This document shows, one piece after another, positions 31,097-40,522 of a stretch of DNA of 56,155 nt. The DNA is from a virus. The stretch lies in IMG/VR virus record IMGVR_UViG_3300050821_004792, positions 1-56,155 of that record; one strand, given 5' to 3'. Every line of letters begins with the position of its first letter. Position 1 is the stretch's first letter. Below the pieces are notes generated by a model. That model made no database searches. It was given only the letters and a program-made list of their open reading frames with translations, and had not been told where the DNA came from. The position numbers and the translations under genes were made by a program.

Positions 31097-32355
31097 TTCA
31101 TATCCTCCGGGCTGACGACGATCACGTTACCACGTCCCTTTACAGGAACCTTAGTCGCACCCGTAGGTGCCTTACCAGGAGTGCCACTTGGAGCTGGAAA
31201 CGCTTGTTCAAAAGTTGAGTTGCCCGTGTAGCCAGGGATACCGTATCCCATCTCCCACAGGAAGTCACCGTTCTCGGGCTCGACAATATCCGGGATATCA
31301 GCTCCGGTCACGCGCTTCACGGAGGCATTGAGTGCACCAAGGCGGATTGAGGCTGTCTTGGTGAAGGAGTTAAGCGCTTCCATTGTCATTGCCAAGGTGA
31401 GGTTCTCGTTCAGTATCTTCTGGGCATCCTCACGATCGGTCTCATATAGAGCGCGGTTGTTGAGCAGGAAGCTCTCGAACTCCTTACGTACTGGCTCCAT
31501 TTTAGCGAGCACGCCGATGATTTCGGGGGAGTTAGTGTATTCGCGGGCACGATTGAGGGGGATGTTGAGCAGGCGGATATCGAGGTTACCCAGCTGGCTG
31601 AAGTATTCCTTGAGATCCTTGGCATGACCTAGGAACGCGTTGAATGACGTGAGCTGAGCAGCGTAGTTTCCGGAGGCCACACTACGGGCCAAGGCAATTC
31701 TGGCTTGAACCTTGGGATCAAGCGCCGCCCAGCGAGGGCCGGTAAGGATCTGGTAACCGAGTGCACGTCCGGCTGCCTGCGATGCGGGGGTGGTGTTGGT
31801 TCCGAGGTAGGCCATGGCGTTGCGCTTCTCATCTTCGGTCAGATGCTTAGAGCCTTGGATGATGGCGCTTAGTTGGCTAGGATCGGTCATAGCCTTAGCT
31901 GCCTGCTTAGGATCAGCGTCAGCTAGGGCCTTGGCATAGAGGCGTTGAAAGTCGGCTTTGGGAGAACTCTTGGAAGATGGCCGTAAGTCTTCTCCTCCGG
32001 GAATATGCTCATATTGCCCAGTTTCTGTACTCAGACCCTCTGCGCCATGCTCACCAAATCTAATATCTGTATACGCTTTCTTGGGAGCGAACTCCTTAGG
32101 GGCGACTCCCATGCGGCGCTGTAGTTCCTCGGGGGTAGGCTCCCGGCCGAGGACTCCTTTGAGCTGGGAACGGATGCCCTCGGGCGTGTTGAGCGCAGCT
32201 GCCTGCTTCTCCATTCCGAGACGCTGCGTGATCTGTTCAAGGGCCATGCGTGATTGCAGCATCTTGAGCTTGCGGTCCTCTTCGGCGAGGCGGCCTTCGG
32301 CGATGTTTGAGCCAGTTCGGCCGATACCTTGGAGAATTGCTGTGAGGGCTCCCAT
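31093..32355 (-). CDS. Probable internal virion protein
   Basis: 420 residues from ATG 32355, which overlaps the previous stop (taATG); a TTG 18 bases upstream is less likely. It is helical, Ala/Leu/Glu-rich, with a coiled stretch at 15-60 and a long helical middle (NALARLLRR-like, FLLNNRALYETDREDAQKIL). It ends in a Gly/Pro linker. It is probably ejected or structural, judged by context. Confidence 0.55.
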   Translation of the reverse strand: MGALTAILQGIGRTGSNIAEGRLAEEDRKLKMLQSRMALEQITQRLGMEKQAAALNTPEGIRSQLKGVLGREPTPEELQRRMGVAPKEFAPKKAYTDIRFGEHGAEGLSTETGQYEHIPGGEDLRPSSKSSPKADFQRLYAKALADADPKQAAKAMTDPSQLSAIIQGSKHLTEDEKRNAMAYLGTNTTPASQAAGRALGYQILTGPRWAALDPKVQARIALARSVASGNYAAQLTSFNAFLGHAKDLKEYFSQLGNLDIRLLNIPLNRAREYTNSPEIIGVLAKMEPVRKEFESFLLNNRALYETDREDAQKILNENLTLAMTMEALNSFTKTASIRLGALNASVKRVTGADIPDIVEPENGDFLWEMGYGIPGYTGNSTFEQAFPAPSGTPGKAPTGATKVPVKGRGNVIVVSPEDMK

Positions 32356-32918
32356 TATGGCGTGTACCCCCAATTTGAAGGATCATCAGGACCGCTTACG
32401 GGAGGCACGTAGCTGCTGCCTCCGCTGCTCGCTGGAGGGGTCAGGCCCGGAGTCGGTGCCGGACCTGACGTTGATGGCAGAGGTTTGGAGAACAGGCTCA
32501 TAATCGGACCTAGATTTGCGGGTTGGCCGAATGTGCCGGCGGGAAGGCCGAGGGATTGTAGGACAGCGTTTAATGCAGTGCTTTGATTCTGCTGATAGAA
32601 CGGTGAGAGTGCTTGAGACTCGGTGGTGGCGATGATCCCCGGAGCCTGCGAGAGGCCGCGTGAGGCTAGGTCACCCTGGACCTGATTAGTAACCTCTTGC
32701 GTTAATCCCCTGTTGAGTGGTTGCTGGACTTTGGCCACCATCGCCGCAAGCTTAGCCGGATCCTTGAGCAGGCCCATCACAAAGTTTTGATAGTCGAGGC
32801 GCTTTTTTTCTTCCAGTATGTTCCCAGCCTCGCCAGCCGCAAGCGTACCGCCTTGGATTGCCTTCATGGCCCCAGGATTAGAGAAGAACGACGAGAATGC
32901 TTCAGATAGTCCCTGCAT
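32355..32918 (-). CDS. Probable small internal virion protein
   Basis: 187 residues. A Phe/Ala-rich start (GLSEAFSSFFSNPGAMKAIQ) is followed by helices with Gln/Asn and a Pro/Gly/Ser-rich disordered end. Gln-rich parts (TESQALSPFYQQNQSTALNA) resemble phage head-internal proteins. The assignment rests on position. Confidence 0.5.
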   Translation of the reverse strand: MQGLSEAFSSFFSNPGAMKAIQGGTLAAGEAGNILEEKKRLDYQNFVMGLLKDPAKLAAMVAKVQQPLNRGLTQEVTNQVQGDLASRGLSQAPGIIATTESQALSPFYQQNQSTALNAVLQSLGLPAGTFGQPANLGPIMSLFSKPLPSTSGPAPTPGLTPPASSGGSSYVPPVSGPDDPSNWGYTP

Positions 32919-32920
32919 GG

Positions 32921-33433
32921 TTAACCAGCCAATCCGCGAAATGAGTCGCTATTGAGCAAGCTGCTGATAAAGTCTGAGCCGCCGCCACCGCCTCCACCAC
33001 CTGCTCCGGGAACCCCCGTGGCACCGGGGGTAGACTGAGAGGGCTTGGAGAGCAGATCCAGTATGCCGCCGCCTCCTCCCCCTCCAGTAGTAGGAGTCAA
33101 GCCAGTATTTCCAGGGGCAGTCAATCCGAAAAACTTGTTCACGGCGTCTTGGATATTTCCAGTCGCTTGGGGATCGTTGGCAACTCCGGACTGAGTAGCA
33201 CCAAACTGAGCCGCGTACTCCGGTGAAACCGAGCCTCCCGTCATGGACTGGAGTGACGGAAGTTGCTGTCCGACGGCAGCCGCCTGTGATGCGTTCTGCG
33301 ACGTGGTTAATGGAGCTGGCCCAGTTGGGAGCTTGGGCTTGCCGGGCTGGTTCTCCAGCGAGTAAACTGTGCCTGCCGTGGCGGCTGCTGCACTCACTAT
33401 CGCTCCGATTGCCGTAATGATTGCTGGAGGCAT
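32921..33433 (-). CDS. Gly-rich virion-associated protein with N-terminal hydrophobic helix
   Basis: 170 residues. The N-terminus (AIITAIGAIVSAAAATAGTV) is hydrophobic and may be membrane-active. Two poly-Gly runs (GGGGGGG near residue 122 and again near 148) separate short helices. A hydrophobic helix plus a flexible Gly body fits an ejection protein that enters the host membrane. That role is inferred. Confidence 0.5.
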   Translation of the reverse strand: MPPAIITAIGAIVSAAAATAGTVYSLENQPGKPKLPTGPAPLTTSQNASQAAAVGQQLPSLQSMTGGSVSPEYAAQFGATQSGVANDPQATGNIQDAVNKFFGLTAPGNTGLTPTTGGGGGGGILDLLSKPSQSTPGATGVPGAGGGGGGGGSDFISSLLNSDSFRGLAG

Positions 33434-33888
33434 TACAAGCCCTCCTTGGGAAGCGGGGAGGCGAGCAAGGCCATGGAAGGCTCGATGATTCTGGCCATCG
33501 GGTGAGACTTCAAGATGATGTCAGCTAGGCGGCGTTGGGAATCGCCAGCAAGATTGACAATGGTGAGCAATCCACGCATGCCACGCGTCCGGCAATCAGC
33601 GAGGAATCGGCGCAGGAGCCGAGCCAGTGCTAGGTTACTTGCATCCTTGGCAATCGAGATCTGCCAGATCATCACTACTCCATGTGCGGGGGAAGCTATT
33701 AACACTCCCTTGATTATGCCATCTGTGTCTAGCACCCATACCCAGTTGGAATCGAGTTGGCCAGTCAGGTCGAAGGCTGCTTCTAGCTCAGGTGGGATCA
33801 CCTCCCCTGAGCGCATGAGACGCGCTTTTTCTACTGCATGCTTTCCGAAGAATCCGATGATGTCAAAGGGAGCTACGCTGTGACTCAT
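33433..33888 (-). CDS. GNAT-like acetyltransferase-fold protein
   Basis: 151 residues from ATG 33888, ATGA-coupled to the upstream tail gene. The pattern WVWVLDTDGIIKGVLIASPA, then VVMIWQISIAKDASNLALAR, then LLRRFLADCRTRGMRGL, resembles GNAT strands beta2-beta4 and the helix that follows. The acetyl-CoA-binding R/Q-x-x-G-x-G/A loop is not clearly conserved. Similar proteins occur in podovirus virion operons; the substrate is unknown. Confidence 0.55.
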   Translation of the reverse strand: MSHSVAPFDIIGFFGKHAVEKARLMRSGEVIPPELEAAFDLTGQLDSNWVWVLDTDGIIKGVLIASPAHGVVMIWQISIAKDASNLALARLLRRFLADCRTRGMRGLLTIVNLAGDSQRRLADIILKSHPMARIIEPSMALLASPLPKEGL

Positions 33889-36740
33889 GATATGGCTCCC
33901 GCGAGCACGCCAGCTGGCTTCGGCACAACATCCCAAGCAATTGCGTCAATCACGATCTGACCGGTTCCTGAGAGATCAGCGTCAAAGCGGTCATGGGTAA
34001 TGCCAACTGCTGCTTGCGCCATGACGTCACTGGAGCCGACACCGCCGCCATAGCCGAGACCTAGACCGAATCCCCCCTGCCCGAATCCTACCGATACTGG
34101 AGACACGGGCATGGGGATTGTCTGGGTGCCTTGGGGAACTCCGGCTACCCGGACATTGACATACATAGATGACGAGTTTTGCTGCCCACGGATGATGACC
34201 CGCCGTGCGTAGAGGCGGACATAGGCATCTTTGGAAGCTACCGTTGGAGTGCGCATAGTCCATAGCACAGATGCTGGAACGTTGATCCCTGCCGCCAACG
34301 TTGCCCACTGTGTGTCGCCTGCTTGCCAGCGCTGGAGCGTGCCATCTGAGTAGGAGCCCATCAAGGTGACCAAGGTCGACACGGTGGAGCGAGCCTGAGA
34401 TAGATTGGATAGCGCAAATGGCAGGTCAACTATCGACCAAGCCTTAAGTACCAGGTCAAAGCATAGCAGCCGGGTGAGCTGGCCATTGGTATTGACGCCA
34501 ACTGGGATAGCGCTGATATACATCGGTGGATTGGCCACAATCGAGGATTGTGAGAGGCCCATCGCGGATTGGTCGATAGGGGAGATGTCGGCAACGTCAG
34601 GATCATCAGATGCGAATAGGTATGGCTGGATCTGCTGTGATACGACCCTGTCAGTAACGCCATCGAACACTGCATATCCAAGGTGTGTGAGCCGCATCAG
34701 GCCAAATCCGGGGACGAATTGAAGGGTGCGTGGCCCAGTTAGGCCCATATCGGTCTGGACGCGCTGGATGGCAAAGTTGGAGGAGCCGAAGACGCCGACA
34801 ATCTGGTAGGTGGCGAATTGCTTGAACGCTGCTAGGGAGCCTTGTGGTGGGATTCCTTGTGCGGTGATAGTGAACGTGGCCAATCCCATCCCTTCTTGAC
34901 CATCATCCTTATCGAGGAAGGCTTGGTTGACGGGATTCCATGAGTTCAGGTTGTTCACGTCGCACATGCGTAGGGAGCAGGGGCCGTCGAGGCCGGTAGC
35001 GATGTTGGTAGGTGCCGTGTTGAACATCCACACTGAGCCTGCATAGACGGTGATGTGAGCACAGCCGGGAGGAGGCGGAGCAGCAGTGTTAAGCAATCCC
35101 GCTTCCCTCCAGATCACGCTGCCATCAGCGACTTGACCGCCAACGGTGATAGGGAATGTTGGCTGGGCACCGCCGCTCGTTCCGGCTTGGACTGCTTTGT
35201 AGTAGTGACCGTTGCTGATAGTTGGTGTGATAATGGAGTTGACTGAGTAGGCGACTGAGGCGGTCCAGACCGGATAAGACGGTATGAATAGTGAGATCAC
35301 CGGGATCGTGCTGACGGTAAGTGTCCCTCCGCTTGAGGCTGCTTGACCGATAGCAGAGGGATTGAAGATGGTTACCGAGGTGGTTGAGGGGATGGTGATC
35401 GTCGGGAAGGCACTGGCTCCTTGGCCATTCGTGTTATAAGCTGGATTAGTCACACCCGCGATAATAACGTTTGCGCCTGGCCCCTGAACAGTGTTGATTC
35501 CATGTGGTGTAGCAGTGGTAATCGTAACCACGCCAAACGCATCCACCGAAATCGCTGATATGGCCACTGACACAGCTGGATTAGTCAAGGTCCCGTTCGG
35601 ATCCGAGTAAACCTGCGGCGGGAATCCGTTGCCCAGCGCAAGCACAGCCTGGTTAGTGAACTGAACAATCTGCGGGATCAGCGAAACGTTCCCTGCCTTA
35701 CCTCCGCTAAGGGTTGATCCTTGTTGGTTGCCTCCACCGTGACCTCCGATGCCACCCCCGCCCGGACCGCCATCAGGTAAGAACACGTCAGCGGGAAATA
35801 AGGCAACGATATTAGCGTTGGTGTAAACGATTCCGGCCGGTGCCGGAGGCATCGCATAGAGAGCAGTCTGCTGGGTGGTGTCAGTAAGAGGAGGTCCTGA
35901 ACTGACAGTTAGTGTTCCCCCTAGAGTTGGAGTGTGTGAGCCTACTAACGGAGTGCCGCTTAGGTTAAGTACGGTATTGGATACGTTAAAGTTTATGACG
36001 TAAGAGCCGTTATAGCTGGAATCGGAGCCAGCGGTGTAGGTTACAACGCTACCTGGAGTTGCTAGGAATGATGCAGCTAAGGTTAACGTAAATATACCTG
36101 GAGGGAAGGACATTGCTAAGGATACAACGCTTAGCACGGTACCTCCACTGGTTGCTGCCCCTGTATCGGTAAAGGTAACTGAAGCAGTACCTAAGACGGG
36201 TTGGGTCACGGGCAGGCCGGATCCTATAAGTAGTGATTCAGTGCCGGAACCGGTACCGCGATAGATGTTATAGGAGACGGCATTAGGGACTGTGTTCCAT
36301 GTGAGCGTGATTTTATGGTTAACCGCGACTGCAACACTAGCCTCATTTGAGGCTGTGGTCTCGCCGCCGACATTGTCGATGGAGGTTACTTTATAGAAGT
36401 AGGTAGCAGCAGGTAACGTACCGCCCGCGCCGCCATCAACTGCTACTAGGTGTCGTGGTGATCCTAGCTGCTGGTCAAGGGCCTTCATGATACGGAGATA
36501 GTATGGTGCGACTCCGGTCGGCTTGAAGAAGAAGGTGCAGAGATCGCGTCCACGACCGGAGGTGGGGACGCCGTTGTAGGCGTTGACTAGCGCTGATCCG
36601 TCGCAGGTCTTGAAGCCGCCTCGCTTGGTCAGGAGTAGGTTGGATGCTCGCGGAACTGAACCCTTGGGCTGAGATAATACTCCGGTGGAGGCATCGACGC
36701 CTCTGATCCATGGACCAAACGAAATGGGCTTAACGGCCAT
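33885..36740 (-). CDS. Large tail protein (nozzle/stabilisation type) with FN3-like domains
   Basis: 951 residues. The start (ISFGPWIRGVDASTGVLSQP...PRASNLLLTKRGGFKTCDGS) matches the opening of podoviral tail nozzle/stabilisation proteins. An FN3-like domain near 115-165 (ITLTWNTVPNAVSYNIYRGT) is followed by further beta domains and a Gly-rich loop. The late part (VWMFNTAPTNIATGLDGPC, then FQVPGFGLMRLTHLGYAVFD-like strands) suggests a beta-propeller-like body. It sits between the adaptor and internal-protein genes. Confidence 0.6.
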   Translation of the reverse strand: MAVKPISFGPWIRGVDASTGVLSQPKGSVPRASNLLLTKRGGFKTCDGSALVNAYNGVPTSGRGRDLCTFFFKPTGVAPYYLRIMKALDQQLGSPRHLVAVDGGAGGTLPAATYFYKVTSIDNVGGETTASNEASVAVAVNHKITLTWNTVPNAVSYNIYRGTGSGTESLLIGSGLPVTQPVLGTASVTFTDTGAATSGGTVLSVVSLAMSFPPGIFTLTLAASFLATPGSVVTYTAGSDSSYNGSYVINFNVSNTVLNLSGTPLVGSHTPTLGGTLTVSSGPPLTDTTQQTALYAMPPAPAGIVYTNANIVALFPADVFLPDGGPGGGGIGGHGGGNQQGSTLSGGKAGNVSLIPQIVQFTNQAVLALGNGFPPQVYSDPNGTLTNPAVSVAISAISVDAFGVVTITTATPHGINTVQGPGANVIIAGVTNPAYNTNGQGASAFPTITIPSTTSVTIFNPSAIGQAASSGGTLTVSTIPVISLFIPSYPVWTASVAYSVNSIITPTISNGHYYKAVQAGTSGGAQPTFPITVGGQVADGSVIWREAGLLNTAAPPPPGCAHITVYAGSVWMFNTAPTNIATGLDGPCSLRMCDVNNLNSWNPVNQAFLDKDDGQEGMGLATFTITAQGIPPQGSLAAFKQFATYQIVGVFGSSNFAIQRVQTDMGLTGPRTLQFVPGFGLMRLTHLGYAVFDGVTDRVVSQQIQPYLFASDDPDVADISPIDQSAMGLSQSSIVANPPMYISAIPVGVNTNGQLTRLLCFDLVLKAWSIVDLPFALSNLSQARSTVSTLVTLMGSYSDGTLQRWQAGDTQWATLAAGINVPASVLWTMRTPTVASKDAYVRLYARRVIIRGQQNSSSMYVNVRVAGVPQGTQTIPMPVSPVSVGFGQGGFGLGLGYGGGVGSSDVMAQAAVGITHDRFDADLSGTGQIVIDAIAWDVVPKPAGVLAGAIS

Positions 36741-36742
36741 AA

Positions 36743-38428
36743 CTATTGTATAAGCTCCACTAGGAAACTGACCGGCGTGACCTGATCTGTAGCGGCTACG
36801 TTGAACGTTGCGGTTATTGCCTGAGAATTACCAAAGTTAATAGCTGACGTTCCCGAGTTAAACACCGCCGAGAGGCCTGTGGTCACACCTGTGAGATTTT
36901 CATAAGCCTCACGTTGCCAGTTTTGAGCAGTCTGGCTGCCACCATTGTTAAAGATTTCCCAAGTCACGCCCTCGCGAGACGTAGTGTTGTTGTTCGCATA
37001 GGTAAGAGAGTCGATCAAGGTCCCACCAATGCTTAATTTATAGATAGTCGAAACTGTCCCGGTACTATGTAGATACTTGAGCTTTATACGTAATCCTTTG
37101 CCGAATGCGAGGACGTTAGCTGGGAGAGTGTAGGTATATAGCGTAGCATCTCCACCAGTTCCGACGATTGCCGATCCTGATTGCTGCTGATTTAGCAATG
37201 TCATGCCGACGCTTGAGTTGGCTTGGAATACAAACGCCTTATCGCCTCGGAATGGCTCATCAAGAACTTGACCGGCAGTGTATGAAGCGTTGAAGTCACT
37301 TGGCATGGTTGCGCCGTTTGTGTAGTTGATGATGCGTAAACGGGCATGCCCAGAGCCCATGTTCACGATCTGCGTAATGGTACGACCGCCGGTTTGCGTC
37401 AACATCCCATCGATCACTAAATATGTGGCAGCCGTGTTAAAGCTGATAAACTGACCCTGAGTACCGGAGACTACATCGTCTTGCATCTCGCCGCCGAATA
37501 TCTTGACCACTCCAGCTGTAGCGGTGATGTACTGTGAGGTGCCGCCAGCCAGATTCTCGAAGTGCTCTTGCTGAGATGAAAACTGTCCAGCAGCGGTCAT
37601 AGATAGCGCTACCGTTGAGTTATCGTCGTAGGAGTTCCCAAACGAGACTACTTCTGCATTTCCAGTAATCGAGATCCCTGTCCCATTCTGGAAAATGGTG
37701 TTACCTAGTAGGCGATTATTTTCGGTCGTACCGGGGAAGATGATTCCTACTGTGCAGGTAGGTCCGATCACGTTATGGAAGATGGTGATCAGGAAAGCAT
37801 TGCCCACGCTGATGCAATTGCTGAAGTTGGAGATTCTGTTGTCGAAGACTAGAGCTTGCTCTGCTCCATTCCCGGCCCCTACCCCGAGTAGTAAGCCCTG
37901 AGATGTCCCGCCTGAGCCGAGCAACGTGATGTCCCGCAGCCCGCCTTCTTTGTGCGCTACACCCCAATCAAATGTGATGGCGACGGCAGTAGTGGAGGTG
38001 AACGTTAAGGTCGTTCCGTTAGCGTCTCCTTCCAGGATCGCGTATTTGCCGGAAGTGTTCAGTACGATGGGAGTGGAAAAGTTGTAAGTACCGGCGATGA
38101 TGTGGATGCGACCGCCGTTGGATGGGAGGGCGGCGTAAGCGGCGTTGACTTGGGCTCCAATATCGCCGCTTCCCCAGGTAGCAGCGCAAGAGCCGCCAAC
38201 TACCGATTGCCCGTTCATCTTGCAGATTTGGGTTATACCCGTAAAGGTACTGGGTCCAGGTAAGGAAGCTGGATTTAGGGAATCGATAATGGACATGTTC
38301 TGGTTCATCAGAACGCCCCAGTTGAGCTGGCCGGTGGGGGGGATGTTGAGGCCGAGGTTGGGCGTGGTCTGGGCGACGGCAAGCACAGGGAGGATCAGGA
38401 TCAGGGCGAGGATGAGTAGCTTCTTCAT
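36743..38428 (-). CDS. Tail spike with signal peptide and phage tail-adaptor motif
   Basis: 561 residues. MKKLLILALILILPVLAVA|Q is a textbook Sec signal. The next residues, TTPNLGLNIPPTGQLNWG, are the motif that usually opens phage tail-fibre proteins and anchors them to the tail. A pectate-lyase-type beta-helix follows (QVNAAYAALPSNGGRIHIIA), then a jelly-roll-like C-terminal domain (150 residues). The ATG overlaps the adaptor gene stop. A spike role is likely; the export signal directly before a virion-anchoring motif is odd. Confidence 0.75.
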   Translation of the reverse strand: MKKLLILALILILPVLAVAQTTPNLGLNIPPTGQLNWGVLMNQNMSIIDSLNPASLPGPSTFTGITQICKMNGQSVVGGSCAATWGSGDIGAQVNAAYAALPSNGGRIHIIAGTYNFSTPIVLNTSGKYAILEGDANGTTLTFTSTTAVAITFDWGVAHKEGGLRDITLLGSGGTSQGLLLGVGAGNGAEQALVFDNRISNFSNCISVGNAFLITIFHNVIGPTCTVGIIFPGTTENNRLLGNTIFQNGTGISITGNAEVVSFGNSYDDNSTVALSMTAAGQFSSQQEHFENLAGGTSQYITATAGVVKIFGGEMQDDVVSGTQGQFISFNTAATYLVIDGMLTQTGGRTITQIVNMGSGHARLRIINYTNGATMPSDFNASYTAGQVLDEPFRGDKAFVFQANSSVGMTLLNQQQSGSAIVGTGGDATLYTYTLPANVLAFGKGLRIKLKYLHSTGTVSTIYKLSIGGTLIDSLTYANNNTTSREGVTWEIFNNGGSQTAQNWQREAYENLTGVTTGLSAVFNSGTSAINFGNSQAITATFNVAATDQVTPVSFLVELIQ

Positions 38429-39669
38429 GGGATGATAATTCCGCCGGCGACCGAATCGGAAAATGTAGGAGTGTTGTAGCTCCCTCCAACCTGAATCCTC
38501 GACGCTACTCCCTTATTCGAGCGGAACCATTCCTGAGCCTGCTTGAAGAAGGCTTCTTCCAGCTCAAGGCCACCTTTGACATCCTGCTCGGCTTTCTTGG
38601 CCTGGGCTAGCATCCAAGTGGGGAGGATCGAGGCCCAGCCATGGGGAGCTTGGAGCGTGACTGCGGATTGACCTGGAGAATATTTGATCCCAAAGGTCCG
38701 CTTACCACACCAGAACAGGGATAGCTCAGTAACAGTCGTGCCGGAGGGCCAGGCTTGGGCTGTGGAGGCGCCGAGGGAGCGTATCAGGCCAGTCAGGAAG
38801 CCGCCAGCGGTTGACGCGTAGGCTACGATCTCTGTTCCAAGAGGGCCGCTAAACTGAGCAAATCCGAACGGCAGCAAGAAGGCTCCAGAGTTGTTGATGG
38901 CGACTGAGGTATCGGTAGCGAGCATGTTGGCGGTGGTGGCCGCCACTCCAGAGGTCCGGTCAGGCTGGTAACCAACCTCGATAACCTGCTGATCAGTGTT
39001 GACCGAGATGGTCACCCGGCTCAGGACTGATGAGGTAACTGAGTTTCTCCGGAAGAACTCCGCTCGCTGTCCACCCTTTACCCAGTAGCCGCCGTACCAG
39101 ACATCGGTGATGGAGAGCCAGGTGCCAGGGCAGACATACATTGGTTGGCCGACGACGGTGGGAACGCCCGCATAGTCGAGCACCCCGCCGACCACCCGCG
39201 AGAACTCGGAGAGGCCCTCGTTAAGCCATGAGTATAACGTTGAGGCTCCGAAGATTGGACCGTCAGAGTCGAGCAGGTAAGCAGTTGATCGCGCTGGAGG
39301 GATACCGAATCCAGTAGGTACAGCAGAGACTGTGAAGGGTGAGGTAGCGGATTCGGTGAATTGAATCTCGGAGCCGGCCAAGCCGCCGGGCTGAGAGAGA
39401 TAAACACGGATGGCAACTGCTCCGGGTAGCAGAGCCGAGGTCACCTGAATCCCTTGAGCAGCACCAACGGTAAGAACTAGGGATTCTTGAGACTCTAGTG
39501 TCTCGCCCCAGTTATTGCGCTGGGTAACGACAGCGAAGTAGGTACCTGTGGGAAGGGTGGACGCTGCGGATGCGACCACTGCGAAGGTGGCGGCAGGAGC
39601 AGGGAGCGTAGGGGGCAGGTCCGGAATCTTGTTCCGGACACTAAACAGGACGTCTCCGATAAGTGCCAT
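38425..39669 (-). CDS. Head-tail adaptor / connector protein
   Basis: 414 residues. The N-terminus (ALIGDVLFSVRNKIPDLPPT) resembles podoviral gp4/gp11-type adaptors. A beta-sandwich insertion follows (ATFAVVASAASTLPTGTYFA), then YSWLNEGLSEFSRVVGGVLD and a C-terminal helix bundle (QAKKAEQDVKGGLELEEAFF). It follows the capsid genes and precedes the spike and nozzle genes, which fits a connector. Confidence 0.6.
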   Translation of the reverse strand: MALIGDVLFSVRNKIPDLPPTLPAPAATFAVVASAASTLPTGTYFAVVTQRNNWGETLESQESLVLTVGAAQGIQVTSALLPGAVAIRVYLSQPGGLAGSEIQFTESATSPFTVSAVPTGFGIPPARSTAYLLDSDGPIFGASTLYSWLNEGLSEFSRVVGGVLDYAGVPTVVGQPMYVCPGTWLSITDVWYGGYWVKGGQRAEFFRRNSVTSSVLSRVTISVNTDQQVIEVGYQPDRTSGVAATTANMLATDTSVAINNSGAFLLPFGFAQFSGPLGTEIVAYASTAGGFLTGLIRSLGASTAQAWPSGTTVTELSLFWCGKRTFGIKYSPGQSAVTLQAPHGWASILPTWMLAQAKKAEQDVKGGLELEEAFFKQAQEWFRSNKGVASRIQVGGSYNTPTFSDSVAGGIIIP

Positions 39670-39701
39670 TTCCTAATCCTTTCCCTATGAAAAGAGGCCA
39701 A

Positions 39702-39728
39702 GGAGGTTAATGTCCCTCCCTGACCTCC
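39702..39728 (-). terminator. Stem-loop with downstream T-rich tract
   Basis: On the minus strand GGAGGT and ACCTCC form a 6-base stem around a 15-base loop, followed by ttggcctctttt. It lies in the 99-base gap between the decoration-like gene and the adaptor gene, the longest gap in the head genes, and may attenuate read-through after the abundant capsid messages. Confidence 0.4.
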
Positions 39729-39768
39729 CTTCTTCCCCAAGCAGCGGCGGCAAAAACTGTTACGACTC

Positions 39769-40464
39769 CTAACTCGTTGTCGAGACTTCCACGTCCTCGA
39801 TCGCGACGGCGGTAGCACCGGTTAACGTAGTCAGAACGCTGCACGATGTAGCGGCGATGTCAACTTCGAACGGGAACAGGATATCCATACCACCAACGCT
39901 AGTACCGAGCACTCCAGCGTTGCCGTATTGACCGGTCAGGGTCATCACGCCGACAGTAGCCGTGGCGCCTGCATTGCGGTCAAGGGTGACTTGACCAGCA
40001 CTCTGATAGCTCAGGATATAGGCATAGAGAATGGTCGCGCCTGTGCCGGCGGTCGACACGGAGATCGGCAGGCCGACCATGGCTGGAGTGAATGGATTCG
40101 ATGGGGCAGTCAGGATCGCTGCACCGGAGGTGATGTGACCGTCAGTCGAGCCGATAACCGTGCCGCCAGGAATGATAGAGAGCAGTCCTGTAGGCGTGAC
40201 TGGAGCAAAGGAGCCGACCAAGACCAAGGTTGTGCCATCGTTTAGCACTACCTGAACGCTGGTGACGGTCGGAGCGGCAACGGAGGCGCCATAGATCTTG
40301 ACTCGCACATATCCTTTGCTGAAGGCTGGAGCGAGCGAGCCTAAGGTGACGGTGGTGGTAGCAGCCGCGCCTAGAGCCTGATTCTGCTTCAGGAATAGCG
40401 AGTCTTGCTGGATGGGAGAGCCGAAGCTCGGTAGGATTGCCCAGAGCCGGTTTAGGAACGCCAT
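39769..40464 (-). CDS. Capsid-associated (decoration-like) structural protein
   Basis: 231 residues. An N-terminal helix (LNRLWAILPSFGSPIQQDSL) is followed by Ala/Thr/Gly/Val-rich beta segments with an Ig- or tail-fold look. It is the first gene after the major capsid gene. A decoration or minor head protein is likely but not certain. Confidence 0.55.
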   Translation of the reverse strand: MAFLNRLWAILPSFGSPIQQDSLFLKQNQALGAAATTTVTLGSLAPAFSKGYVRVKIYGASVAAPTVTSVQVVLNDGTTLVLVGSFAPVTPTGLLSIIPGGTVIGSTDGHITSGAAILTAPSNPFTPAMVGLPISVSTAGTGATILYAYILSYQSAGQVTLDRNAGATATVGVMTLTGQYGNAGVLGTSVGGMDILFPFEVDIAATSCSVLTTLTGATAVAIEDVEVSTTS

Positions 40465-40522
40465 CTTGATGTCTCCTTAGTGCGAAATCTGAACTTACTA
40501 GGGGACCGGAGTCCCCTGTGCT

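Noticed and set aside
32981-33080. Poly-Gly runs as a possible coding error
   Set aside because: The frame stays open and flanking sequence is coherent; low-complexity Gly linkers occur in virion proteins.
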